Below, piece after piece: positions 53,577-64,000 of a stretch of 64,000 nucleotides of DNA. Both the position numbers and the translations under genes were made by a program. A model generated the notes under the pieces. The model did not search any database, was not told where the DNA came from, and saw only the letters and a list, made by a program, of their open reading frames with translations. This DNA is from Linanthus parryae (Eukaryota; Streptophyta; Magnoliopsida; Ericales; Polemoniaceae): positions 74,122,127-74,186,126 of the forward strand of contig JALGPY010000006.1 of NCBI GenBank assembly GCA_023055425.1, in the 5' to 3' direction. Positions within the stretch are counted from its first letter, which is position 1. Each line of letters starts with the position of its first letter.

Positions 53577-53640
53577 GTTGGGTTGCCTCCCAACAAGCGC
53601 CTGTAATTTACGGTCGACGGCCCAACCCAGTTACCTCTGC
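53577..53640 (-). repeat. Conserved post-ORF block, element X
   Basis: The + strand reads 'gggttgcctcccaacaagcg', then 'ggtcgacggcccaaccc'. It follows the gag-protease stop directly and includes TTGGG/CCCAA arms. A near copy follows the ORF of element Y (47923-47982). Confidence 0.7.
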
Positions 53641-53644
53641 CACC

Positions 53645-55768
53645 TCACGAGGGTGGTCTGGCACATTGTGCCGCTTCCAGCTTAGCTTTCCTGTGTTGGA
53701 TTTGAAGCACTGCTTCATGTGCGTGCACCGCTGATGGCTTATTTCTTTCCCAGTAGTCAGGTGGATCCCCTTGCGACAAGTCTGGGATTTGGCGCTTCAT
53801 TTGTACAGCAAACGGCACCCCTGGCTGATACTCCCATGAACACTGGGGTGACGGCTTAAAGAACCGAAAAGTCTCCATGTCATCATGTACCCTCATAATT
53901 AGTTCTCCATTCTCTACGTCAATGAGAGTACGACCAGTTGCCAAGAATGGCCTACCCAGAATTAGCGGAACATCACCTACTGGCATATCCAATATAACAA
54001 AATCAGCCGGAATGATCAGACTTCCGACCCTCACTAGAACATCTTTAACCATCCCACATGCTTTCTTGGATGACTTGTCTGCAAATTGGAGTATTATCCA
54101 GGTTTTCGGGGGCTCCCTCACACCTAACTTTTTGAATACCGATAACGACATCAAATTCACGCTCGCTCCCAGATCACAGAGAGCTCTTCCAGTGTAGGAA
54201 TCACCCAATGTAGCCTCAATGACAAAGCTACCTGGATCCTTCTTTTTCTTAGGTAACCCATGCAAAACACATGAACTAACCTGTTCATTTAAGTTTACTC
54301 TCTGAAATTCATTCACCCCTTTCTTTCCAAGAACTGCATCTTTAATAAATCGAGCATACTTAGGCATCTTTTGAAGTGCCTCAATCAATGGGATATTGAT
54401 ATGCAGTTTAGAGAAGACATTCAAAAAACGCTTGTATTCCTCAGAATCATCCTTCTTCTTCCTAGTACGTAATGGAGATGGTAGTTCTGAAGAAGAAGGA
54501 GAAGATGGAAGTGGTACCTCGGTAGATTTCTCTGCATCCTGGTTAATCATGCCATTTGATTGGGGGATCATGACAGGTGTCTTCTCAGAATCGAAGACTT
54601 CACGTTCCTTCGCCTTTGAGGCTTCCGCTCTGGCATGACTCGGATATGGAGGATCTTTAACTGCAATATCACTTCGAGTGGTGATGGCATGAGCCTGTCC
54701 CTCTGATGTGTCAACAATGCTACCCAGTGCCCTTTGTTCAAGTTGTTCCTTTAGATCTTTTATTTCTGCTTGCGCAACTTGAAGTGCAATTGCTACAGAG
54801 CTGACCTGTGTGGACATGTCTGTCATGTGCTGAGCCATCGTCTTTATTATCCCTGTCATATCGGTCAACTCTAATGGTGGTACTGGCTGCTGCTGATGCA
54901 TCTCTGAAACATTTGCTTCATGCACTACCTCTACCGCATTCACCTGAATAGTGTTATAAACCATCTTTTCATCTCTTACCAGTTCCATGTGCCTGTACTG
55001 GTAATCCATGCTCTCTTCTTGCTGAACCAAGCATCTCATCAATGCATATGCCCCTTCATGATCACAGTTAAATAAGAAGTTACCCCCAGCTTCTATATCC
55101 ATTTTGTCTCTATTGGGCTGTCCAAGTGAATCATAGAAGACCTGGATTAACTGTCGCTTGTCAATACCATGGTTGGGACATCTACGTAGCAAATGATTAA
55201 ATCGATGCCATGCTTTGACAAGTGATTCATCTTGCTTTTGCCTGAACATCCATATCTCATTCTGAAGCTGAATCACACGTGAGATAGGATAGAACTTACT
55301 CATGAACTGTGCCACACACTCTTCCCACGATTTGATTGAACAGGATGGCATAGAGTCCAGCCAATCCATAGCAGCTCCCTTGAGACAATGAGGAAAGAGC
55401 ATCAGTTTGAGCGCTTCAGATGTGACCCCACTATATCGAATTAGCCCACAGTGGCTCTGAAATCTCCCAATGAATGCATGTGGGTCTTCCTCGTCTGTCC
55501 CAGCAAAAGTGCACTAATCCTGAGCAAATTGAATTGTGCGCAGCTTGAGACAGAAGGTTTCTGCCTGAATTGGTGGCACCACAATTGCTGGCTCCCTTCC
55601 TTTAAGATCCGCCTCAAATGCCTGGATTATTGCTTTCCCTGATCGATTATATGTCATTGAGGTCGGGCGCGGTATAGATGTTGTTGCCAATGCTTTCTCT
55701 ACAGCTTCAGCTACCAAAGCTTGTAGCTGCTCTGTGGTGAGGCTAATCTGCCCTTGACCTTCCGCCAT
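53645..55768 (-). pseudogene. gag-pro: Element X Gag-protease, one internal stop
   Basis: The frame starts at ATG 55768 (MAEGQGQISLTTEQLQALVA), 137 bases inside the 5' LTR, and runs to 53645 with a single in-frame TAG at 55514-55516 after codon 84. The Retrotrans_gag core follows (FPHCLKGAAMDWLDSMP, WEECVAQFMSKFYP, RFNHLLRRCPNHGI), then a charged linker. A retropepsin follows with catalytic Asp in LCDLGASVNLM (residue 410 counted from the Met at 55402) and the flap-side motif PLILGRPFLATGRT. DLGAS in place of DTGAS is usual in Athila-type proteases. The protein ends with a 75-residue tail directly before the conserved block. No RT follows. The stop probably abolishes function in this copy. 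Confidence 0.85.
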
Positions 55769-55880
55769 AGCTACCTGAAAAAGCAACACTAGCACACCCG
55801 TGAGGTAAACAGATAGTAACAAAAAGAAACTAAAAGAAGTATCCTAAATTAATTTTTAACTAAACTAATAAACCGTTTAA

Positions 55881-55898
55881 GTCCCCGGCAACGGCGCC
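55881..55898 (-). other. Element X primer-binding site (tRNA-Asp)
   Basis: TGGCGCCGTTGCCGGGGA on the - strand, complementary to plant tRNA-Asp 3' end plus CCA, about 7 bases from the 5' LTR. Confidence 0.85.
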
Positions 55899-55905
55899 AA
55901 AAACT

Positions 55906-57576
55906 TGACACGATTTCTTACGTGTATACGCAAGTGCACGATCAAGTAGTAAAAGTGGAGTATTTTACGACTCCGAGTATCGAACCCAAGGGAAATAGAC
56001 GATTACTAGCTAATTAAGAATCAATTAGAAGATACCTAAGTAACCGGTAAGAAGTGGTTTGATTTTGAATGTTCGTCGCCCACAAACAAGCGACTGAATA
56101 AAATAAATGTCGAGACAATATTTCTGTATTTTTCAATTAGGAGAATTTACTCAAAGTATGGAGAAAACTAGGCGATCTATGAATCACCTAGGGTCTTTAG
56201 ACAGTTCCGGACTTTGTATTGAAACACATTACTCACTAACTGATTATGCCGAGTAATAGAACTTACAATCTTCTGTCGATCTCATGTAATTTTACGTAAC
56301 AGTTTACTTTGGGTCCTGTCGGTCCACCTCCATCTACCGTTACGTTCTAGCTGGCTAGTCAACTTCGTTCACCGGGTCCTGTCGGTCCACCGATTCACTC
56401 ACTAGTTCAACCGAATCTACCCACACATGACTACTCCTATTCATCTCACCTATCGGTCTCAATGATTCGGGAATAAAAACACGATCTTATTCGTAACCGG
56501 GTTAAGTCTCTATCGAGCACCCACCTAGTTCACTAACAACTCCAGTTCGCGACTCCCTTCTTGCTAAGAATTAAGCCTAGATCATGATTTCTAATCCATT
56601 AGTTTGTAACATTAAGCTATGAATTCAACTAGTTCATCATCTTCATCTACCATGGTCATTTGATTCATCACTAACACGTGTCAATAGCCTTAGCTTACGG
56701 ATTCACAAGAAGATGAAGAATAATAAACATTAATTGGATCAAACGCATGAATCAATCAACTAAATCCGGAAAATAAGTCTAAGTCATAACCCTAGGCTCT
56801 CCATAGAGCCTAACAAAGAAATTAGCTACTCATTGTTATGCCAAAATCACAAGTTTTCTCCATAGAATGATAAAGAGAGGGTAAGAGAAGAATCAAACGA
56901 TGAAATCGCCAAAGCTTTGGCAAATCCGGGCAATCCCCAAGCTCCTAGGTGCTCTCCAATGGCTCCCGTACGTGAATATCTCTTCCTTAGGTCGTCTCTG
57001 CCCGTATTTTACCAGCTGGGCACGCTTCTTAATGTTATTTTGCCGAAATTGCACTTCAGGCCCTCTACTTTGTAATTTCCGGACAGAATTGTTTGCTGAT
57101 TTTGCGCGGGCTGTATCTCCCTCATACTGACTCGTCTTCGGGCCTACCATATATCGTTGGAAAGCTACGGATGTCTACTTTCTAATGCCGCAAGCCTTGC
57201 TTCAAAATGATTTGTAGATTTTCCTGGGCATCGAAATGAGTGCAAGCTGGTCCTGTGTGACTTTTCCAACTTTTCTTCGTTTGTGCGTCTCGTTTTCTCC
57301 TCTTCATCTAGCTCCATTCCGAGCATATCCAAGCATCTCATAAGCTCCATTGCACCTATTTTACCTGTGATACACAACACTAAACAACCCGTGCAATTAT
57401 CATAGCAAATATGAGAGAAAACATGCACAAATAAGCTAGAAACACAACTTTTCACTCTTAGGCTTAGAAATAGTCAAATTCACATATTTGTGCAAATATA
57501 ACATATAAATCATGTGAAATAAGCCTATTACAAGTAATTTGGAAGTATAAAGATAACTCCTAAAAGAGAGTTATCA
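55906..57576 (-). repeat. Element X 5' LTR
   Basis: 1671 bp, TGACACG to GAGTTATCA on the + strand, followed by ATCTG. It shares its start motif ('cgcaagtgcacg') with the LTRs of Y, indicating related families. Confidence 0.88.
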
Positions 57577-60559
57577 ATCTGACAGATTCTCATTTGTAGG
57601 AATCTTGCATATCTTCACATCTCCTCTATCGATGATCTCTTGAATAAGATGGAACTTCTTGAGTATGTGCTTGGATTCTTGGTGTGACATGGGTTCCATA
57701 GATTGTGCGATCCCCATAGTGTTGTCACATTACAACTCGATTGGATCCAAAATGCTAAGAACCACACCACGCTCAGTGGTAACTTCCTAATCCAAACAGC
57801 CTCCTTTGCTGAACCCGATTCAACAATGTACTCAGCCTCTGTTGTAGAATCAACAACCGTCTCTTGCTTGGAACTCTTCCAGTTCACTGCTCCTTCATTC
57901 AAGCAAAACACAAATCCTGACTGCGATATGAAATCATCTGTGTCGGTTTGGAAGCTTGCATCAGTGTAACCCGTTACACTTAGCCCTTCCTCCCCTCCAT
58001 ATATCAAGAATGCATCCTTAGTTCTTCTTAAGTACTTGAAGATATTCTTAACAGCAATCTAGTGACTCTCACCCGGATTAGAATGGTATCTGTTTGTCAT
58101 ACTCAACGCGTATGGCAGATCTAGTCCAGTACATAACATGCCGTACATGATGGATCCTATGGCTGAAGCATATGGGATCCTATTCATACGGTTCTTTTCA
58201 ATCTCATTAGAAGGACAATCACCCTTCGAAAGGGTGACTCCATGGGACATGGGCAAGAATCCTTTCTCTGATTCTTGCATGTTGAACCGTTTCAACACTT
58301 GTTAATATATGTACTTTGACTTAGGCCAAGCAGCTTCCTAGATCTATCCCTATCGATCTTGATATCAAGTATATAAACTGCATCCCCTAAGTCCTTCATT
58401 GAGAGGCACTTCCCTAGCCAATATTTAACAGATTGCAAGGTAGGGATATCGTTTCCAACGAGTAGTGTGTCATTCACATACAAGACCAGAAACACAACAG
58501 AGCTCCCATTAACCTTCTTAAAAACACAAGGCTCATCTTCGTTACTGATGAAGCCAAACTCTTTAACTGCATCATCAAAAAGTAGGTTTCCACCCATAAA
58601 TGGGTCGCTGCAACTTATAGACTTCATGGGCATGCTCTGGATTCTCAAAAACCTCTGGTTGTGTCATATACACATCCTCAAGGAGGTTTCCATACAGAAA
58701 TGCTGTTTTGACATCCATCTGTCAAATATCGTAGTCATGATAAGCTTCAATAGAAAGTAATATATGAATGGATTTGGTCATTGCGAATGGGGAAAAGGTT
58801 TCATCATAGCCAATACCATGAATTTGTCTGAATTCTTTTTCCACCAATCGGACCTTATAGGCAATCACGTTGTCATCCATGTCGGTCTTCTTCTTGAAGA
58901 CCCACTTGCACCCTATAGGCCGAGGCCCTTCGGGTGGTTCCACCAAAGTTAATACTTTGTTGGTATACATGGATTCCATCTCGGATCTCATTGCCTCAAG
59001 TCAATTTTGAGAGTCCGACCCTTTCATGGCCTGTCCATAGGTAGTAGGCTCATCATCCATGAGTATTACATCACCAGGCTCAGTAACGAGAAGTCCATAC
59101 TTCTATGGCTCCTTACCTACCCTACTCGATATACGGAGTTCATGTGTTACTTGAACATGTTTATCCATAACATCTCATGGTTCCTGTCCATGTTCCATTG
59201 TAGGATCAGTGGTTTGTGGTTCTTGAATCTCTTCAAGTTCTATATTCCTCCCACTGGTTTCTTTAGAAACAAACTCTCTTTCTAGAAACACCCCGGTCCG
59301 AGCCACGAAAACTTTGTTCTCGACTGGATTATAGAAATAATACTCTTTTGTTTCCTTATGATATCCCACAAACTTACACTTATCCGACTTGGGTCTGAGC
59401 TTGTCTGTGTGTGAACGCTTTACATAAACATCGCAACCCCAAATATTCATACAAGACACTGTGGGACGCCTCCCACTCCACATCTCATATGGAGTCTTCA
59501 TGAGTGATCTTGATGGAACACAGTTAAGGGTAAAAGGTGCACTTAATAGAGCGTGTCCCCAAAACTATAATGGAAGATCAGTCTGGCACATTATAGATCG
59601 AACCATCTCCCAAAGTATTCGATTCCTCCTCTCAGAAACGCCATTCCATTGTGGCGTCCCGGTTGTAGTGAGTTTGAACAAGATCCCACGCTCTCTAAGA
59701 TACTCATCAAACTCTTGGCTTAAGTATTCTCCTCCACGATCGATCGCAGAGCTTTAATACTTTTTTCCAAGTTGCTTCTCTAACTCATTCTTGAATTATT
59801 TGAATTTTTTAAAGGATTCGGATTTTTCCTTCATAAGGTATAAAAATCGATATCTACTGTAAATTTAATGAAATAATGATAACCACCTCTGGAAGATGTG
59901 GCTAATGGTCCACATACACCAGTATGTATGAGAGCTAATTGCTCACTGTTCTTCTCACCTTTCTTCTTGAAAGAGGACTTAGTTATCTTTACCAATAAAC
60001 AAGCCTCATATGTCTCATATGATTCATAATCAAATGAGTCTAGGATCCATCCTTAAGGACTTTAGGGATGCTATTTTCGTTTATGTGGTCTAAGTGACAA
60101 TGCCATAAATAAGTCAGATTTAAATCATTAGTTTTAATCCTCTTGATATTTATGTGATAGACGAAGTTATATAGATCAAGGATATATAATCCATTAGACA
60201 ATAAAGTATTGCAATAATGCAAACCATCAAAATAAATGGAGCAACATTTGTAATAGAAAAACCGTTCTTGTCCAAACAAGAAACATAAATAATGTTTCTG
60301 CTCATAGCAGGCACATAATAACAATTGTCTAATTCTAAGATAAGTCCTGAAGGTAAAGATAACTCATAAACGCCTATGTCTAATGCATCAACTCTTGCTC
60401 CATTTCCAACGCGCAAGTCTATATCTCCTTTAGCCTTTCGTCTATTTCTCTTTAGATCCTGCACATTTCGACAAATATGAGATCCACATCCAGTATCCAA
60501 TACCTAAGATGAAGAGATAAACAGATTGACATCTAGAAAAAAAATACCAGGTGGTGGTA

Positions 60560-62633
60560 GAATCACTATTCCAAGCCTTTTATCTTCCAGATATTTTGGA
60601 CGGTCTCTTTTCCAGTGGCCTGTCTGACTATAATAGTGGCATGCACCCCTGACCACTCCACCAGCGAGTTTCAACGTGAAGGATAGTACAGTAGGATTAA
60701 CGACAGGATCAATACTCTAGAAGGGGGGGGGGGTGAATAGAGTATGGCAACTTTTGCAACTTTGCTAAAAGAGTGGTTTCAAAAGAAATTGCGAGAACCA
60801 GCAAGTACTTCAAGGCCTTGAAATGAGTTTCAAGTCCTTGGAATCAAAACAGATAGTAATAAGAAGACATATAGTTTTCAAGACCTTGAAATGAGGTTCA
60901 AGCCCTTGAGCTGAAAACCTGTTTTTTTGCTGTTCTGTAAGCTAAGTAAAATGCTGCAAATTAACGGCAAGAGACATAATGATTTATAGAGTTCAGTCCA
61001 GTTGGACCTACGTCTCTGCCTCAGGGACTTAACACCTGCAGGATTCTCAACTCAATTCTTATTAAATAAAAGCTATGGCCCTAGATATCAAGCACAAAGA
61101 GATGCCTTACTCTTCTACAACTTGTGGTTCTCACTAACCTATCTAGTACCTGTTCTAGCTAACTGATTAACTAAGAGTTTCTCAAAAAAAAAGAAAAAAG
61201 ATTAACTAAGAGTTCTCTATTGTTCACCTATAAAAATCAACGAGAATAAGAACTTGAAGTATTATCAGAATGATATACAAATAAATCTTAGAATAGAAGA
61301 ACACTAGAACTGAAACTGAAGGAGAATATGCAGTGCTCTTCAGATGATAAGAATGAATGATTTGACCTGCTTCTTTGTTTCTTGCCAATCTTTGTGAAGT
61401 TCTTGAGAGTTTCTGTAAGTGTCCATTGTTATTTCATCAAGCCTTCCCACCTTTATGCAGCTATTTGAATTGAGGATCTTCATGATCTTCAATGTAACAA
61501 ACTTTCCTAAAAATCTGCATAGGATCTTGACTCTTCTACTAGCTCTCCCAACGGATAGTTTCTAAGTATCTTCAAACATACTAACTCGACCAGATCAATG
61601 TGCATAATAACTGTGTAAGATAGATTTCCTTTTTGAAATCAAATAAGTTATGAAGCAATCCTGCAAAATAGGAAACAAAATATCCCTGCACAAACTGAGT
61701 CAAACAAATGGATTAATCACAATATATAGTGAAGTAATGATTTGTCTTTCATCATCAAGTAACAAATAATGAATTATAAGAGATTATGAGTTTGAATAGG
61801 ATCAGCTCCCCTAAGTTCATGCCAGAATATGCAGTGTTGGTTTCAAACCTTTGAAATCAGTTTCAAGGCCTTGAAACAGACTAGTTGTTTCAAGCCTTTG
61901 AAACAGGCCGAACTTACACAATGCAACTTCCTTGAGTTTCGCAACTGCCTTGCCTTTCCCTTTGGAGGTAGAAGCAACTCGCTTTCTCTTTCCTTGTTAA
62001 CCATTAGTATGGACTTGCCCTTCCCCTTGTTTATGCTTTGTTCAGGTGTCCTCAACATATTAAGCAAATTTGGCAGAGGTTTGTTGATCTCATTCATGTT
62101 ATAGTTCATGGTGAACTGGCTATAACTACCCTTCAACGGTTGCAGGATGATATCAGTAGACAACTCTTGAATAAATGGGAACTCTAGACGTGCGAGATTC
62201 TACAAGTACACGATCATGCAGAGTACATGAGGTCCCACTGGGTTTCCCTCTGACAGATGAAACTTGAACAATGCCTTAGATACCTCATATCTCTCATGCC
62301 TTGCTTGCTCTTGGAACAGTTGCCTCAAATGTATGATCATGTCATACGCTTCCATTTTCTCATGTTACTTACGACGCTCAGAGTTCATGGTCCAAAGCAT
62401 AGGGCAAGTCACACATTAGAGTCGGCAACGATCTTCTGATGTGCCTTCCTGGCGGCAGCAGTATCATGTTCTGGCGCCTGGGGAACATGTTCCTCTAGAA
62501 TGTACAATTTATTTTCTTGCTTGAGAACAATTCTCAAGTTCCTGTACCAGTCCAAAAAATTGATTCCAGATAGCTTGTCCTTCTCAAGGACTGATCATAG
62601 TGACAGTGTATGTTTCGATGGATTGTTTGCCAT
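60560..62633 (-). pseudogene. Copia gag (broken)
   Basis: Starts at ATG 62633 (MANNPSKHTLSL), then KDKLSGINFLDWYRNLRIVL, typical of Angela/Tork Gag. YSQFTMNYNMNEINK and LLNMLRTPEQ follow at 62040-62120. The zinc knuckle near 60600-60660 reads CHYYSQTGHWKRDR, with two of its Cys positions changed. There are in-frame TGA codons near 62595 and 62420, and a 1.2-kb insertion splits the gene before the knuckle. Confidence 0.8.
60717..61905. mobile_element. Unclassified insertion in copia gag
   Basis: About 1.2 kb between gag sequence ending near 61905 and resuming near 60715. It begins 'ctctagaagggggg' and carries several near-palindromic TTCAAGGCCTTGAA boxes near both ends (60808-60910 and 61838-61905). 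No ORF, LTR or TIR pair was recognised, and the boundaries are approximate. Confidence 0.5.
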
Positions 62634-64000
62634 TGGAGTTATACAAAATGAGAAATATACACGTTTTAGTACTTTGTGAACAAATGACTATATTTAATAA
62701 TGGCTATATTATTAAATATAGTTCCCACTATTTTTCTCGGGTTAATAGCCCTCACCATTAATGCAGAACATATCATATACTTTCTTGTGGGCCAAGATCC
62801 ATATTCACTTCTTCTTGAGCCTGCTTTGGCAAGTCACCCAAGAATTAGCTATTTAGGTAGGAATACCTTCCAATTTCATCATATGCAACACTTGTTGCAA
62901 TTGAGAAAATAACTCATTATTTATCTATCCCATAGATAATCCCAATTTCCTTGCCTCTAATCTTTCAATCCTATTGAAATAGCTTAGTTGCGTTCATCCT
63001 CTCACTTCAAAATTGCACATTACTAGCTTGTGCCATCGCCATCCTATGATGAATCAAATCGCCATGCTTTGGCATGCGCGAGTTTAATACATTATAGTTT
63101 TGACGAGTGTTAAGTAATGAGAAGGCAAAACACAATATTTTTTCGTTGAGGATTTCCTTATCATCTTTAATTGTTTGTTGATTCAATCAACTGATCAACT
63201 TATTTGGATTGGTCAATCCAAATAAAAGATCCAAGTGTTTATTTATTATCTTGTTACATTTTACATGAATCAACCATACACCAAAATAAATAAGAAGCCA
63301 ATAAATAAATAAAAAATAAATAAACGCGATATGGATGTGGCCTCCTAAAACTTAGATATTCCAAAGCCAGTGAGAATATCTATAAGCCCGAAAAATAGCA
63401 AGCTCATATCCATGTGCTTCCATCTTTAGTCCATGCGCCTTTTCTAAATAACGTCATTTTGTGGTTTCTTCAGTCTTTAAGCTTCTTGTCAATGACTTGA
63501 CTAAATTCTATCTATTTAATTCTAGCTATCATATAAACTAAATAAAGAAACCTCTAAAGCGAGGGAGAAGACGACCTGTAGGCCATAAAACTTAATTAAT
63601 TAATTACATTAATTACAAAAAAATCAAATCACAAAAATAAACATTCACATCATCCTCATCTAAGGCCACATCCAATCACCATGCCAAATTACATAATACA
63701 GTTAAAATCAAATTTTAACACGCTTGGTCAATTTTAGTTCAATTTGGGATTTTCTAGGGTCAAAACGGTCCAAGGGGTCGAACCAATAAAATTGGCTGAA
63801 CCCAATTGCGCCCGAACCGTGCTAAGCCGGTCGAACCAACTTGCGGGGTCAAACCGGCGGTTGGCTGACCTAGGTAGGCCCGTGGCCTTGGTCTGCGCGC
63901 AACATGGAGGGGACAATCACCATGTGGCCGAACCGTAAGAGTTGTTTCCCAAAAATTCTCCTTCCCTTGTGGGCATATTCCCAAAGTAGAGAAAAACACA
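62634..64000 (-). other. Copia 5' leader (long untranslated region)
   Basis: Upstream of gag on the - strand. Angela-type elements have a leader of more than 1 kb. No primer site or LTR end is seen before the window ends. The last 280 bp are GC-richer and may be another insertion. No gene is seen. Confidence 0.45.

Larger units (their letters stand above)
40210..57576 (-). mobile_element. Element X: Athila/Tat-like LTR retrotransposon with gag-protease only
   Basis: LTRs at 40210-41887 and 55906-57576, duplication ATCTG (40205-40209 and 57577-57581). About 10.3 kb without the nested element Y. The primer site (TGGCGCCGTTGCCGGGGA on the - strand, about 55881-55898) matches the 3' end of tRNA-Asp, usual in Athila/Tat elements. 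The only coding region is gag-protease (53645-55768). The remaining about 4.7 kb of internal sequence has no RT, RNase H or integrase, so it is non-autonomous. The LTRs differ at roughly 35 places (about 2%). Confidence 0.88.
40121..60510 (-). pseudogene. Copia pol: protease, integrase, RT, RNase H (broken by X)
   Basis: Coding parts are 60510-57577 and 40204-40121; the rest is element X. Protease: DTGCGSHIC near 60490. GAG-preintegrase: LWHCHLDHIN near 60075. Integrase is badly decayed (59175-60040): HTGVCGP has Gly where Asp is expected. RT: CKWVFKKK to YDETFSPFA at about 58991-58770. The YVDD box reads YVND (LYVNDTLLVGND, near 58478), losing a catalytic Asp. RNase H: YTDASFQTD and STTEAEY at 57835-57975. 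X lies in the conserved tail KICKIPTNENL. The stop is the CTA at 40121-40123. Numerous stops and frameshifts. Confidence 0.85.
38109..64000 (-). mobile_element. Angela-type Ty1/copia element, 5' LTR outside the window
   Basis: Read on the - strand, gag starts at 62633, protease, integrase, RT and RNase H follow to 57577, the pol tail is at 40204-40121, the purine tract at 40122-40107 and the 3' LTR at 40106-38109. The LTR start TGTTGGAATAGATGCC and AGAGGCAAT resembles Angela/BARE elements. It is interrupted by element X (40210-57576), an unclassified block in gag (about 60717-61905) and an hAT MITE in the LTR. Many stops make it defective. Confidence 0.88.

Overview
The window is nuclear DNA from a repeat-rich flowering plant, probably a eudicot. 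Plant-type LTR retrotransposons (Tekay/Del, Reina, Athila/Tat and Angela lineages), a plant L1-type LINE and an intron-containing gene for cytosolic ribosomal protein uS7 (RPS5) support this. There is no prokaryotic, organellar or CRISPR-like feature. The RPS5 locus is the only host gene recognised; almost everything else is mobile DNA, much of it nested. All calls were made by reading the sequence, without searches.

Layout. (1) 1-3280 and 21894-22178 are two halves of one L1-type LINE on the + strand (its 5' part lies left of the window); it ends in a poly(A) tail about 110 bp upstream of the RPS5 start codon. (2) 3281-21888 is a tandem array on the - strand, LTR-int-LTR-int-LTR-int-LTR, of a Tekay-type element that codes only for Gag. 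The whole array sits in the LINE reading frame and is bounded by a single 5-bp target-site duplication (TCAAT). (3) 22290-32091 is the RPS5 locus: three coding exons and an 8.2-kb first intron filled with a TRIM, inverted-repeat MITEs, a poly(A)-only retroposon, a 2-kb coding-free LTR element with three primer-binding sites, a SINE, a LINE scrap and an internally deleted Reina element. Its second intron holds two copies of a Mutator-type MITE. (4) 32092-35892 is mostly anonymous sequence with a tRNA-like relic and a Harbinger transposase remnant. (5) 35898-38106 is a solo LTR. (6) From 38109 to the right edge is one Angela-type copia element on the - strand; its 3' LTR is at 38109-40106 and its 5' LTR lies outside the window. 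(7) Inside the copia pol tail sits element X (40210-57576, TSD ATCTG), an Athila/Tat-like element with gag-protease but no reverse transcriptase. Inside X sits element Y (43960-50991, TSD GACAC), a related element whose only long ORF encodes an unrecognised protein with two Cys/His knuckles.

Most of the younger insertions (Tekay array, X, Y, the TRIM and the 2-kb LTR element) lack reverse transcriptase and integrase, so they must have been mobilised by enzymes from elsewhere. Nesting order and LTR divergence agree: the two LTRs of Y differ at roughly ten positions, those of X at about 35. Among themselves the four Tekay LTRs show a mosaic of shared variants that fits growth of the array by unequal crossing-over after a single insertion. 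The points most worth checking are that array, the Y protein, and the RPS5 copy that lacks a conserved segment of about 16 residues.
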